Shown here: positions 32,724-41,376 of the stretch, in pieces | Numbering within the stretch: position 1 is the stretch's first letter | How the letters are laid out: each line of letters begins with the position of its first letter | Assembly: GCA_014237855.1 (NCBI GenBank) | Contig: JABACD010000005.1 | Coordinates: 62,001 to 126,000, forward strand | DNA from: Planctomycetota bacterium | GTDB taxonomy: Bacteria > Planctomycetota > UBA1135 > GCA-002686595 | Direction of reading: 5' to 3' | DNA length: 64,000 bases | The notes under the pieces: generated by a model | Seen by the model: the letters and a program-made list of their open reading frames with translations, nothing else | Database searches by the model: none | Told to the model about the DNA's origin: nothing | Program-made: the position numbers and the translations under genes

Positions 32724-35180
32724 CTAGTAGTAGGCCGCAGCCTGATCAGTCAGGTAGCCGTATCGAGTGACGCTGTAATCCGTCACCAGTTCTACTCGGC
32801 ACTTCGACCCCGAGACGACTATCCAGCCATCGCTTCGATCAAAGGCACTCCCGCTACCGCCGGAGATCAAGTTCCCAGAGACGTTGAACACCAGGGTGTT
32901 GCTCGCGTCATAGACCTTGATGAAGTCATAGTTGGCCTCGGTGTTCAGGGTCTGAAAGTGCACGGCCACCTGCGAGGCACCGGGATACTCGTAGGTGAAG
33001 GTGTAGGTCGAGTTGTTGGAGTAGTTGTGTGGCGACTGTTTCACGTAGGACTCGTAGTTCCACTGCGGATTCGACGAGGCCACTTCCCAGTTGGCCGTGA
33101 TCGTCCCGGTCGGATTTCCGCTGTAGCCGTGAATCAAGACGTTCCAGGTATCAGCCGCGGGGTTGGTGAAATCAACTGACTCTGCGGAGCCGCCGATGTA
33201 GGGGGCCTTGAACTCGGCCTCGTCATGGGATCCCTGATCACCCGGCCAGCTGATCGAAGCACGCTTGACGTACAGGTCAGCATCTCCGTTCCCTGTCATG
33301 CTCACAGCCAGAGAAGTAGCGCCGGAGGGGACAGGAATCGTGAACGCCGTGGTGGCGCCAGTTGCCACCGAGTAGTTCGCAGCCACCCCATCAGCAAGCG
33401 CAACGGGACCACCGCCACCACCGGTTCCTGCGACATCCCAGCTGGCGGTAATCGTTCCCGCCGGGTTACCGCTGTAGCCGTGTATCAGGACATTCCAGGT
33501 GTCTTCCGCTGGTGAGGAAAAGTCCACGGCCTCCGAGGATCCGCCGACGTAGGGCGCCTTGAACTCCGACTCGTTGTGGGAGCCCTGATCAGAAGGCCAG
33601 TTGATGGAGGCACGCTTGACGTAGAGATCTGCGTCTCCACTCCCGGTGATCGCCACGTTCAGGTTTGACGCATTTGCGGGGATCTCAATCGTGTACGAGA
33701 GTGTGGACCCGGTGGAGACGGAGAAGGACACCGGAACGTCATCGCTGAGTTCGGAGGAACCACCTCCTCCACCACCGTCACCGATGGCTGCCGTCAGATC
33801 AATCCGTCGCTTGGAGGAGTCGCCTATGACGGTCACGCCGGTGCTCTGGTACAGGGACACCACGCCGCTCATATCTCCGACCAACGAGGAGTTGGCATCA
33901 AGTAGCTGAGCAGTCAGACCAGCCGCTGCTGGACAGGCAGATGAAGTCCCACCCAATGCGAAGGTCCCCCCACCGCAGCGGGCGCAGATGACCTCCTCCG
34001 ATGGCGCATAGAGATCCAGGAATGAAGCGGTATCCGAGTAGCAAGTTCGCTCATTCACCAGCCGACTCGAGTCGTTGCAGTACGCCGGGGGGAATGCAGA
34101 GTAGGGAGCACCGTTCTGGTCCCAGACTGAGCCAATCGAGATGACATTGCTGGAGCAGGCGGGTGAGCCCATCGAGTCCTGCCAGCCGTCATTACCTGAA
34201 GCAGCGAAGACCAGGATCCCGTTGGAGAGCGCGTCGCTGGCTGCGTTGTGCATCGTTCCCGAGTTACACTCGCTGTAGTAACGGCCACCTCCTAGCGACA
34301 TGCTGATCACACGGATTGGCGCCCCACCATTCATCCCGTTCTTGTTCGTGATGCACCAGTTGATCGAGTTAGCTATGACACTGTCGTAGGCGTTGGGAAA
34401 CACCGTGGCCAGGTAGAGGTCGACCCCGGGGGCATAGCGCTTCACGATCGAGGCCGTACCCGTCCCGTGATAGCAATCATTGAAGTTGCGTGAGTGAATT
34501 GAGGTACCCGGGTCGCTGAAGTTCTGGCCGCCCGAAACAACGCTGTTAGGTAGAGATGTCGAGCCGCCCAGCTCTGGGTGCAAGAGATCAAAACTGGAGT
34601 CGATCACTGCCACGCCAACGCCACTGCCATCGTCGCCATTGGCTGCGGCGGTGTCGGAGCCTGTCAGCGTCCTTCCCTCGTTCGAATAGAGCAGGTTGAG
34701 GTGATCCTTGCGGATGAACTTCACATCAGCCCGCTGAGATAGGCGCTGCAACCCCTCCCGTGTTCCAATCTGGAGGACCACCGAGTACTGCAGGGTCAGA
34801 AAGTCGAGCACCTCGACACTTCCCTGCCCTACAAGATCCGGTTCTGCATTCAGGGCATCGAGGAACTCGAGCTGCCTGGAAAGCACGGCATCGGCCACCT
34901 CCTGTACAGGGTCGAGGCTAACCGCATTGGCAAAGCGAGTCGCCGAGGGCGGAGTCTCCAACTCGACCACGACTCGCATGCCCTCAGGCAGCGCACCCAC
35001 CTCGATCTTTTGAAGGTCGAGTGTCAGTTCGGGATCGATCTTGCGTGCTGGATCGCTCGCGGCGGTCGCGGAACGTCGCTCATCAGTCTGAGGCCCTGCA
35101 GAGGAAATGCCCAGGGGGGCAAGCCCAATGCAGGCCATCAGAGGGAGAGCGATGAGACGAAGGGGAATGTTACGTTTCAT
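32724..35180 (-). CDS. Secreted subtilisin-like serine protease with two PPC-like modules and a CUB-like domain
   Basis: An 818-residue exported S8 peptidase. A signal peptide covers about residues 1-28, followed by a propeptide-like region to about 175 that ends in an inhibitor-I9-like strand. The catalytic domain has Asp194 in AVIDSSFDLLHPE, His238 in CYHGTGTAS, Asn330 in FAASGND and Ser413 in GGTSSACPAAAG. A Gly-rich linker leads to two nearly identical PPC-like beta modules (roughly 33430-33752 and 33075-33410 on the DNA), each with GDADLYVKRASI and TWNVLIHGYSGNP. The last 110 residues resemble a CUB-like domain (YDFIKVYDASN, FDRSDGW). Many cysteines in the catalytic domain suggest disulphides. 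It is likely an extracellular degradative enzyme, possibly a type II secretion substrate. Confidence 0.93.
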   Translation of the reverse strand: MKRNIPLRLIALPLMACIGLAPLGISSAGPQTDERRSATAASDPARKIDPELTLDLQKIEVGALPEGMRVVVELETPPSATRFANAVSLDPVQEVADAVLSRQLEFLDALNAEPDLVGQGSVEVLDFLTLQYSVVLQIGTREGLQRLSQRADVKFIRKDHLNLLYSNEGRTLTGSDTAAANGDDGSGVGVAVIDSSFDLLHPELGGSTSLPNSVVSGGQNFSDPGTSIHSRNFNDCYHGTGTASIVKRYAPGVDLYLATVFPNAYDSVIANSINWCITNKNGMNGGAPIRVISMSLGGGRYYSECNSGTMHNAASDALSNGILVFAASGNDGWQDSMGSPACSSNVISIGSVWDQNGAPYSAFPPAYCNDSSRLVNERTCYSDTASFLDLYAPSEEVICARCGGGTFALGGTSSACPAAAGLTAQLLDANSSLVGDMSGVVSLYQSTGVTVIGDSSKRRIDLTAAIGDGGGGGGSSELSDDVPVSFSVSTGSTLSYTIEIPANASNLNVAITGSGDADLYVKRASINWPSDQGSHNESEFKAPYVGGSSEAVDFSSPAEDTWNVLIHGYSGNPAGTITASWDVAGTGGGGGPVALADGVAANYSVATGATTAFTIPVPSGATSLAVSMTGNGDADLYVKRASISWPGDQGSHDEAEFKAPYIGGSAESVDFTNPAADTWNVLIHGYSGNPTGTITANWEVASSNPQWNYESYVKQSPHNYSNNSTYTFTYEYPGASQVAVHFQTLNTEANYDFIKVYDASNTLVFNVSGNLISGGSGSAFDRSDGWIVVSGSKCRVELVTDYSVTRYGYLTDQAAAYY
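33075..33752 (-). repeat. Tandem duplication of a PPC-like beta module
   Basis: Two adjacent units of about 105 codons each in the subtilase gene encode closely similar modules separated by a Gly-rich linker. Identity is highest over DADLYVKRASI, the P-x-DQGSH block and the DTWNVLIHGYSGNP end. The DNA remains recognisably alike, which suggests a fairly recent internal duplication or ongoing recombination. Confidence 0.8.
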
Positions 35181-35657
35181 GCGGGGGTCTCCATTGAGTT
35201 GTAAAGCTCTGGACGCTGGTTCAGTCGCGCCGAGAGCCGAGTGGTATCGAGTCTCAGCAGTAACGCAGCATCAGAAACGAGTCAACCCACATCACACCGA
35301 CCAACGATCGCCAGCCCTTACCTTCATTCACTGGTGAAAGTTCGAACGAAGCACACCCTTCCACCATGTGGCCTGCTCGATATCGCCGTTCTAATTTCGC
35401 TGGCAAAACGGTGGGCAAGCTAATGCCAAACGGATCCCAAGCACACACTCGGTGATGGTCCACCAGGGTGTTCAGGAGCTGAGCTCACCCTGCTCGATGC
35501 GTCGAAGAAGCTGACTGGTGAATTTGGGAACGCCATCGTTTTTTGACCTTGTCAGAATGGCCACGGGTCACAGGGATTGCGAATTAGCACCAAGATCTCG
35601 TGATGAACCATTCAACAGGTCCGACTTCACAGGACTGCCTGCACCTCGGCGAGAGCT
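35181..35657. other. Intergenic region upstream of the subtilase gene
   Basis: This 477-base stretch, lower in GC than its surroundings in its middle part, holds no convincing gene. On the minus strand TTGACT (35280-35285) could be a -35 element for the subtilase. The expected -10 position reads TACTGC, a poor match. GGAG sits eight or nine bases before the subtilase ATG. The part next to 35658 is downstream of mrfB and shows no clear terminator. Confidence 0.4.
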
Positions 35658-36908
35658 CTAAGCCCTTGCCTTCAATCGAGCAGAGCGCTTGTCCAGATCC
35701 TGCTTGAGCCGACGGTACTCGGCGCCTGTGTGATTGCGGTCGATCAAGGCGGCTGCAGCCAAGCAGCACTCGAGGGCATCGGCAGGCCGCTTGGAGTGGT
35801 GCTCGAGGAGCTTGGCCAACTCGAGCAGGGCCGGCACACTGCACACATCCTCGCCCCCACCCACCAGGGCCCGGTAGGCCAGGATGGCATCCTCAGAACG
35901 ACCACCGAGTCGAAGATAGTGGGCACGCTCCAGCTCCAGGGCTCTACGGGGGACAGCACCCTGCTCAAGCGCACGATCCATCCAATGGAGAGCGCCCTGC
36001 CGATCCCCTGCTCCATCGAGACTGCGAGCCAGTCCTAACGAACGAGTCACTTCACAGCCCGGCAAGGTCTCTCCACTGGCTCGACAACCGACGCTGCTGC
36101 GCCCCAGGTGAGCTGCCAGCGTTACCAGACTGAGCACGTCATCGAGGTTGTGCCGAAAGACGCCCTCGAGCTGATGGGGTCGATCGCCGAGAAAGTCGAA
36201 CCAGGCAGCCGGCGCCTGGGAGCCTGGCAAGTCATCCTCACGCATGACTCCACAGAGCTCACGCTCCATGGTCTTGAGCCTTCCATCGGTGTACGCCTCA
36301 CGGTACAGCCGACGGCATGGATGATAGAGGTCGAGATGTGGCACACCCTCGAATGGAGGTTCAACACCACAAAGGCGCATCTTGTCCTCGAGCCTGTGGC
36401 GGTCGAACGACTTACCGAAGAAGGAGACCACTCCAGAAGAATCGGCGATACGGCGCGCACACTCGGCCAGAAGAGCAGCCTCATCCCCCGGGCCGTGCAG
36501 GAAGCCCTGCCAGCACTCGAAACCGGAGTCAGCGCCCCGCTGCTCGAATCGTCCCAGGCCCACGAGGAACACATAGGTGCCTGCTCCACCTGAGAGCCCA
36601 GTGGTCTCCGTATCGAGGTAGACGGCTTCCTCGAGATCCAGATCGGCCAGTGAGTCGTCGCCCGTGAGCAACGCGAGGTCACTCCCCACCACCGACTCAA
36701 CCTCGTTCAGTTCAAACTCACCATGCCGTGCACTTCGATCGAACCAGGAATGACGCGCCTTCCAAGAGCCCTCCGCTGCCGAGGCATCGTGAAGCTCTCG
36801 CGGAAGTCCAGTCGACCGCTCGACATCAGCACCGAGACTCGCCGTCGGAGGTCCACCCTCACTCGAGCCCTCTCGCCTCAGCCGTCGCAACCTATCACGA
36901 AGGCTCAT
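35658..36908 (-). CDS. mrfB: MrfB/YprB-like DnaQ-fold exonuclease with C-terminal TPR-like region
   Basis: A 416-residue protein. The RNase H/DnaQ-like exonuclease domain covers about residues 90-280: YLDTETTGLSGGAG supplies the Asp and Glu, VVSFFGKSFDRHRL and HLDLYHPCRRLYR follow, and HNLDDVLSLVTLA supplies the last acidic pair. The C-terminal 120 residues form helical repeats typical of TPRs (SLDGAGDRQGALHW and ALERAHYLRLGGR-like units). In Bacillus subtilis the YprB homologue MrfB is a metal-dependent exonuclease that works with the MrfA helicase in repair of mitomycin C damage. Here the helicase gene lies directly upstream and overlaps by four bases (ATGA at 36905-36908), the same pairing. 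Confidence 0.87.
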   Translation of the reverse strand: MSLRDRLRRLRREGSSEGGPPTASLGADVERSTGLPRELHDASAAEGSWKARHSWFDRSARHGEFELNEVESVVGSDLALLTGDDSLADLDLEEAVYLDTETTGLSGGAGTYVFLVGLGRFEQRGADSGFECWQGFLHGPGDEAALLAECARRIADSSGVVSFFGKSFDRHRLEDKMRLCGVEPPFEGVPHLDLYHPCRRLYREAYTDGRLKTMERELCGVMREDDLPGSQAPAAWFDFLGDRPHQLEGVFRHNLDDVLSLVTLAAHLGRSSVGCRASGETLPGCEVTRSLGLARSLDGAGDRQGALHWMDRALEQGAVPRRALELERAHYLRLGGRSEDAILAYRALVGGGEDVCSVPALLELAKLLEHHSKRPADALECCLAAAALIDRNHTGAEYRRLKQDLDKRSARLKARA

Positions 36909-39457
36909 CTGTCAGTCCCGCCCTCCCCCAGGGAGACAGCCGAGGGCTCTCCCTCCTCGTCATCGAGCGCGCAGGCAACAAGCGTAGGGCCTCCGACCAG
37001 GTGCTCGAGAATGCGCACGGCCGTCTCCTTTCCGAGCGCGCCGACCTCCTCGGGAGGGCCGACGCAAGCAGGGCAGCCACTGTTGCACGCGCAGCTGCGG
37101 GCGACCTCCATGGCAGCTCGCAGGACCTCTGCATAGCCACGGAAGAGCAGTTCAGCCAGGCCCACCCCACCCTGCACGCGATCGTAGAGAAAGAGAGCCG
37201 GTCGATTGAAGTGCGGCGCCTTGACCTGGGTTGAGATGCCCAGGTCGCTGGGCTGGCAGCGCACATAGAGCGGTGCAACGCGCCGTACCAGATGTCCGAC
37301 GCCATGCCAGGCGGCACCGCGATCCCCACCGTGCAGGCCCAGGTCAGCGGCAGTCTCTTCTGAGAGCGTCAGGACGAAAGCGTCGGTATCGAGCTCTTCC
37401 GCCGGCAGGAGAATGTCGTCAGCACCCACGTTCTCCCGTGTATAGAATCGAATCTTCTTGAACAGGGTTGCCAGGGAGGTCACGTGCACCTCACCGCGCC
37501 AGATGGCGCAGTCTTCTCCTTCCAATGAGACCTCCGCGGCCTCCAGGGAAGGGGTCACACTGGGCCGCAGCGGCTCACGAACGGGCGCGTCCGCGCGATC
37601 ACGCCTCGCGCACAGTTCCAGTCGAAGAACACGCACCTCGGTACTTGTCTCTGCCTCGGTGAAGTAGTCGCTGTCGACCAGTCTCACGTAGGCCCGCCGA
37701 TTCTTGTAATCGAAGCGCTCCACCTTCCAGGTCTCGCCCTCCACCTGATAGATGGCACCCTCGTGCACAGTGGTGATGGAGGACTCCCGGTCGATCTCTC
37801 CGATGGCCTTTTCAGTCTCGACGTCAAGAATCAACACATTGTCAGGTTCACCACTGTCGAGGGAGACTCCCTGGGCCGGATAGGCATCCGCCATCCAGAA
37901 CCATCGTCCGCCCCGCTTGTGCAGGAGGCCTGACTCCTCGGCTAGATAATCGAGCACCTCCCCCGCCCCCTCGACGCTGCCATAGGAGACGTCTGCCAGC
38001 TCTCCCGGCTCAGCTCCCTCGCTGAAGGGCAGCTCGAAGGCCGCACACTTCAATTGCTCCGAGAGGATCACCAGGTTGTCTGGATCCAGAGCCAGCTTCT
38101 GCTGGGGCATCCCAAACAGGTAGTCCGGGTGGCGTGCCAGGTACTGATCCACAGGATCGGACTGAGCAATCTGGACCACGAGACTGGGCTTGCCACGACG
38201 ACCGACCCGTCCAGCCCGTTGCCAGAAGGAGGCCTGGGAGCCTGGGTAGCCAACGAGCACGGCCACGTCGAGGCTGCCAATATCGATTCCCAACTCCAGC
38301 GCATTCGTGCTGATGACCACCTTGGCCTTACCGGTGCGCAGGTCGGACTCGATCTCACGACGCAGGAGCGGCAGGTAGCCTCCCCGGTACCCCCGGATCT
38401 CCTCGGGCTGCAGGCCAAAGCTAGAGGCTTGCTCCCGGAGGTAGCGTGTCAGCACCTCCACGGCCGTACGACGACGGCAGAAGAAGATGGTCTGGTGCTC
38501 GGGTCCGGCAAGATGCCTGGCGAGCTTGCGCGCTTCCTCCAGAGCATTGGCTCGAAGGCCCGCAACAGGATTGAGAACCGGTGGGTTGTAGAGACCGAAC
38601 AGTCGGGCCCCCGATGGCGAGCCATCCTCGTCAATGACTCGCACAGATCGTCCAAGCAGAGCCTCGCCGTGCTCCGACGCATTGGCGATCGTCGCTGAGC
38701 AGCAGATGAATCTGGGATTGCTGCCGTAGTGCCGTGCGATCCGCACCAGCCGGCGTAGGACGTTGGCCACACTGGAACCGAACACCCCTGAGAGGGTGTG
38801 TACCTCGTCGATCACGATGTAGCGCAGGTCCCTGAAGAGCTCGGCCCACTTGGAGTGGTTGGGCAGGACTCCCGCATGCAACATCCACGGGTTGGTCAGG
38901 ATCATGTGCCCTCGATCTCGCAAGGTACGGCGCACAGAGGGCGGGGTGTCTCCATCGTAGGTGAAGGCATGCCACGGCTCGTCAAGAGCTTCCACCAGCG
39001 AGGTCAGAGAGGCGGACTGGTCCTGGCCAAGCGCCTTGGTCGGAAACAGGAAGAGAGCACGGGCAGCGCCCTCGCTCTCGAGCAAGGACTGAAGTACAGG
39101 AACGCTGTAGCACAGGGTCTTCCCCGATGCCGTTGGTGTCGCCACCAGGATGTCTTCACCAGCAAGCGCAAGATCGATAGCCCTGGCCTGGTGCTCGTAG
39201 ACCTCGCTCAGGCCCTTTTCCTTCAGCACGGCACGCAGACGCGGATCGATGTCCTCTGAGAAGGCCCGGGTCATGGCCGGTCGAGCTGGCAGCTCGTGCC
39301 AGTGTTCGAAGGCATCGCGAAGCTCCGGATCCTCACGCAAGGCCACGGCGATGTCGAGCACGCCACTCCCATGGCGTTTGAGGCGCTCGCCACCCCCGGC
39401 AGGGGGTCGTTCTCCAGCGCACCGGGGGCGCTCTCCCTCGAAGTCCTTGTTGCTCAT
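36905..39457 (-). CDS. mrfA: MrfA/YprA-like DEAD/DEAH-box DNA helicase
   Basis: An 850-residue superfamily 2 helicase. Motif I is ATPTASGKT (about residue 115), motif II DEVH in YIVIDEVHTLSG, motif III CCSATIANASEH, motif V STNALELGIDIG and motif VI QRAGRVGRRGK. The C-terminal MrfA-specific region ends with four cysteines in SCACNSGCPACVG, the expected zinc-binding cluster. MrfA in Bacillus is a 3'-5' helicase in a UvrABC-independent mitomycin repair pathway. ATG 39457 is used. The frame is open further upstream but without conserved sequence. It is translationally coupled to mrfB downstream. Confidence 0.9.
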   Translation of the reverse strand: MSNKDFEGERPRCAGERPPAGGGERLKRHGSGVLDIAVALREDPELRDAFEHWHELPARPAMTRAFSEDIDPRLRAVLKEKGLSEVYEHQARAIDLALAGEDILVATPTASGKTLCYSVPVLQSLLESEGAARALFLFPTKALGQDQSASLTSLVEALDEPWHAFTYDGDTPPSVRRTLRDRGHMILTNPWMLHAGVLPNHSKWAELFRDLRYIVIDEVHTLSGVFGSSVANVLRRLVRIARHYGSNPRFICCSATIANASEHGEALLGRSVRVIDEDGSPSGARLFGLYNPPVLNPVAGLRANALEEARKLARHLAGPEHQTIFFCRRRTAVEVLTRYLREQASSFGLQPEEIRGYRGGYLPLLRREIESDLRTGKAKVVISTNALELGIDIGSLDVAVLVGYPGSQASFWQRAGRVGRRGKPSLVVQIAQSDPVDQYLARHPDYLFGMPQQKLALDPDNLVILSEQLKCAAFELPFSEGAEPGELADVSYGSVEGAGEVLDYLAEESGLLHKRGGRWFWMADAYPAQGVSLDSGEPDNVLILDVETEKAIGEIDRESSITTVHEGAIYQVEGETWKVERFDYKNRRAYVRLVDSDYFTEAETSTEVRVLRLELCARRDRADAPVREPLRPSVTPSLEAAEVSLEGEDCAIWRGEVHVTSLATLFKKIRFYTRENVGADDILLPAEELDTDAFVLTLSEETAADLGLHGGDRGAAWHGVGHLVRRVAPLYVRCQPSDLGISTQVKAPHFNRPALFLYDRVQGGVGLAELLFRGYAEVLRAAMEVARSCACNSGCPACVGPPEEVGALGKETAVRILEHLVGGPTLVACALDDEEGEPSAVSLGEGGTDR

Positions 39458-39579
39458 GGCTGGTTCGTCCCTGACGCAGGTAGCCGCCGCGGCGCGTCCA
39501 TCCGTTCGGCTCCTGTTAGGGCAGCCTAGAGCAGTCACTGGCCTCCGGCAAGGCCAGGGGGCGCCCAATCGGACGATTC

Positions 39580-41364
39580 TCAGGGACGTACCAGGGACAG
39601 GAGATCTCCGTGGAGACTCCCGACCTTGAGCTGTGAGCGCGAGCCGCCCACCTCGGCCACGGTCGTGGGACTCCCATCGAGGGGCACACCAGCGCCGAAG
39701 ATCACCCGCTCTTCACCACCCTCGAAGAGCTCGAAGACCAGCTCGATCGGATTCACGAGCGGCTCGTCCGGCGCCAGGAACGTCTCCGCCTTGAGGTAGA
39801 TCAAGGGATCGAGCAGGTCGAGCAGGTCCTTGGCCTCACGATCCTCGCCCTCGGGATGCCAGATTCCACGACCGTCGCGCACGAAGCTTCTCGATCCATC
39901 TGATGAGGAGACTGTCAGACGGGTCAGGCGGTTCTCGGTCACGTCCACGAGGTGCTTGGATCGAAACTCCTCGAAGGGAGTCTGCGCCAGCTCAAGCAAC
40001 CAATCTTCGGCAGCCAGCAGAAGGTCGTCGCCTCTGCGTCGGAAGAGCACCAGAGACTCATCGAGACCGGGCCAGCCCGGAGCCAGCCTGCCCACACGAC
40101 CACCAAGCGTCTGACCACCCACATCGACATGAATCGCTCTGGAGAGGGGTGGGAGATCCAGCAGCTCCGAAGGTGTCGGCTGGGAGATGCCCTCGGGTAA
40201 GAGACTCAGCTCCAAGCTCTCCAGCCGAGCGAGCAGGTCCTCGACTCGCCGGACATCCGCGGGTATGGGCTCCCCGGTCTCGACACCATCAACCGACCCC
40301 TGCACGACCCAGCCCTCGCCGATCCGCTCCAGGAGGACCTGAGTCCCGGTGCCCGAGTCCAGTTCCACCGAGTTCACATCCCTGCGCAGGGCTCGCATGA
40401 AGTTTCGGTCATACATCTCCTCTGTCGGATAGAGGACACGCAGGGCACTCTCCGGGTCGAGTGACCAGACGAAGGGCGCATCCTGGCGCTTGGCGTACCA
40501 GGTGCCATGGAGCTTCACCCGGGACAGCAGCAAGACCTCGGTGAGGCCGCTACTGGTCTTCAGGTCGATTCGCGCCTCGGGATAGTCCAGGCCATAGGGC
40601 GCCAGGTCGACCACCTCGTCATCCACGAAACCAGAGACCAGCAGCCGGCTGCTGCCAAAGACAAGGATGCCCAGGTCCATACCGCTCAAGAGCGACTGGA
40701 CTGGTGTGAGCGAACGCCAGTCCAATCCATCGCGGATGGCGTGCAACTCGAGGTCTTGAGCCTCTTCTTCCACATCGAAGACGATATGTCCCTTGCGATG
40801 AACCTCGATCACATCCTCGCCTGCAATGGTCAGGGCTCGCTTCGAGCGAAAGTCGTCGAGGATGTAGTTCAGGGTCGTGTAGAGCCTCACGAGACTGCGC
40901 AGGTAGAGGCCGTCGACCCTCACGTTCAGGCGTACCCGATCCATGTCAGGTGCCCCGATTTCGACCTGATGAGTGCGCATCCCGGTGGGCGTCCGCTCAT
41001 CCACCTCGACCACGATGCGAGGTGGATCGAAGCCCAGCTCCTTGGCCCCCCACTCCTGTTCGGGAACCACCAGACCCCGGGCACCGGCAATATCCTCCAG
41101 GAGAATACGCAGGGTGCCCATGTCCGCTGGATAGCGGATGGGGTCCGTCATGTACCAAACACCCTGAGAGTCACGCTCGAGCCGTAGGTTGTAAGAACGC
41201 TGGATGTTGTCGATACGAATCGTCTCCACCTGTGAGGCATCGGCATCACCGAAGAGACGAACGTCGACCAGTGCCTTGGTGGCCTCCGACTCCTTCTGAA
41301 ACAACATCGCGCCGGCGAGTAGTGCCAGGAGAACAAGTAGCAAGAGGGTGGTCTTGAGGTTCAT
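39580..41364 (-). CDS. DUF4340-domain membrane-anchored protein of the Gld-type ABC operon
   Basis: A 594-residue protein with an N-terminal membrane anchor or uncleaved signal (LLLLVLLALLAGAMLF) and a long extracytoplasmic beta-rich region. It matches the repetitive pattern of DUF4340 proteins, with recurring strands such as WYMTDPIRYPAD, WYAKRQDAPFVW and WHPEGEDREAKDLLDLLD, which look like three or four copies of one unit. No enzymatic motif is visible. It is the last gene of a four-gene operon with an ABC ATPase, an ABC-2 permease and a GldG-like protein. DUF4340 proteins commonly accompany this set. It probably acts outside the membrane with the transporter. Confidence 0.82.
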   Translation of the reverse strand: MNLKTTLLLLVLLALLAGAMLFQKESEATKALVDVRLFGDADASQVETIRIDNIQRSYNLRLERDSQGVWYMTDPIRYPADMGTLRILLEDIAGARGLVVPEQEWGAKELGFDPPRIVVEVDERTPTGMRTHQVEIGAPDMDRVRLNVRVDGLYLRSLVRLYTTLNYILDDFRSKRALTIAGEDVIEVHRKGHIVFDVEEEAQDLELHAIRDGLDWRSLTPVQSLLSGMDLGILVFGSSRLLVSGFVDDEVVDLAPYGLDYPEARIDLKTSSGLTEVLLLSRVKLHGTWYAKRQDAPFVWSLDPESALRVLYPTEEMYDRNFMRALRRDVNSVELDSGTGTQVLLERIGEGWVVQGSVDGVETGEPIPADVRRVEDLLARLESLELSLLPEGISQPTPSELLDLPPLSRAIHVDVGGQTLGGRVGRLAPGWPGLDESLVLFRRRGDDLLLAAEDWLLELAQTPFEEFRSKHLVDVTENRLTRLTVSSSDGSRSFVRDGRGIWHPEGEDREAKDLLDLLDPLIYLKAETFLAPDEPLVNPIELVFELFEGGEERVIFGAGVPLDGSPTTVAEVGGSRSQLKVGSLHGDLLSLVRP

Positions 41365-41376
41365 TGCGAGGGCTCC

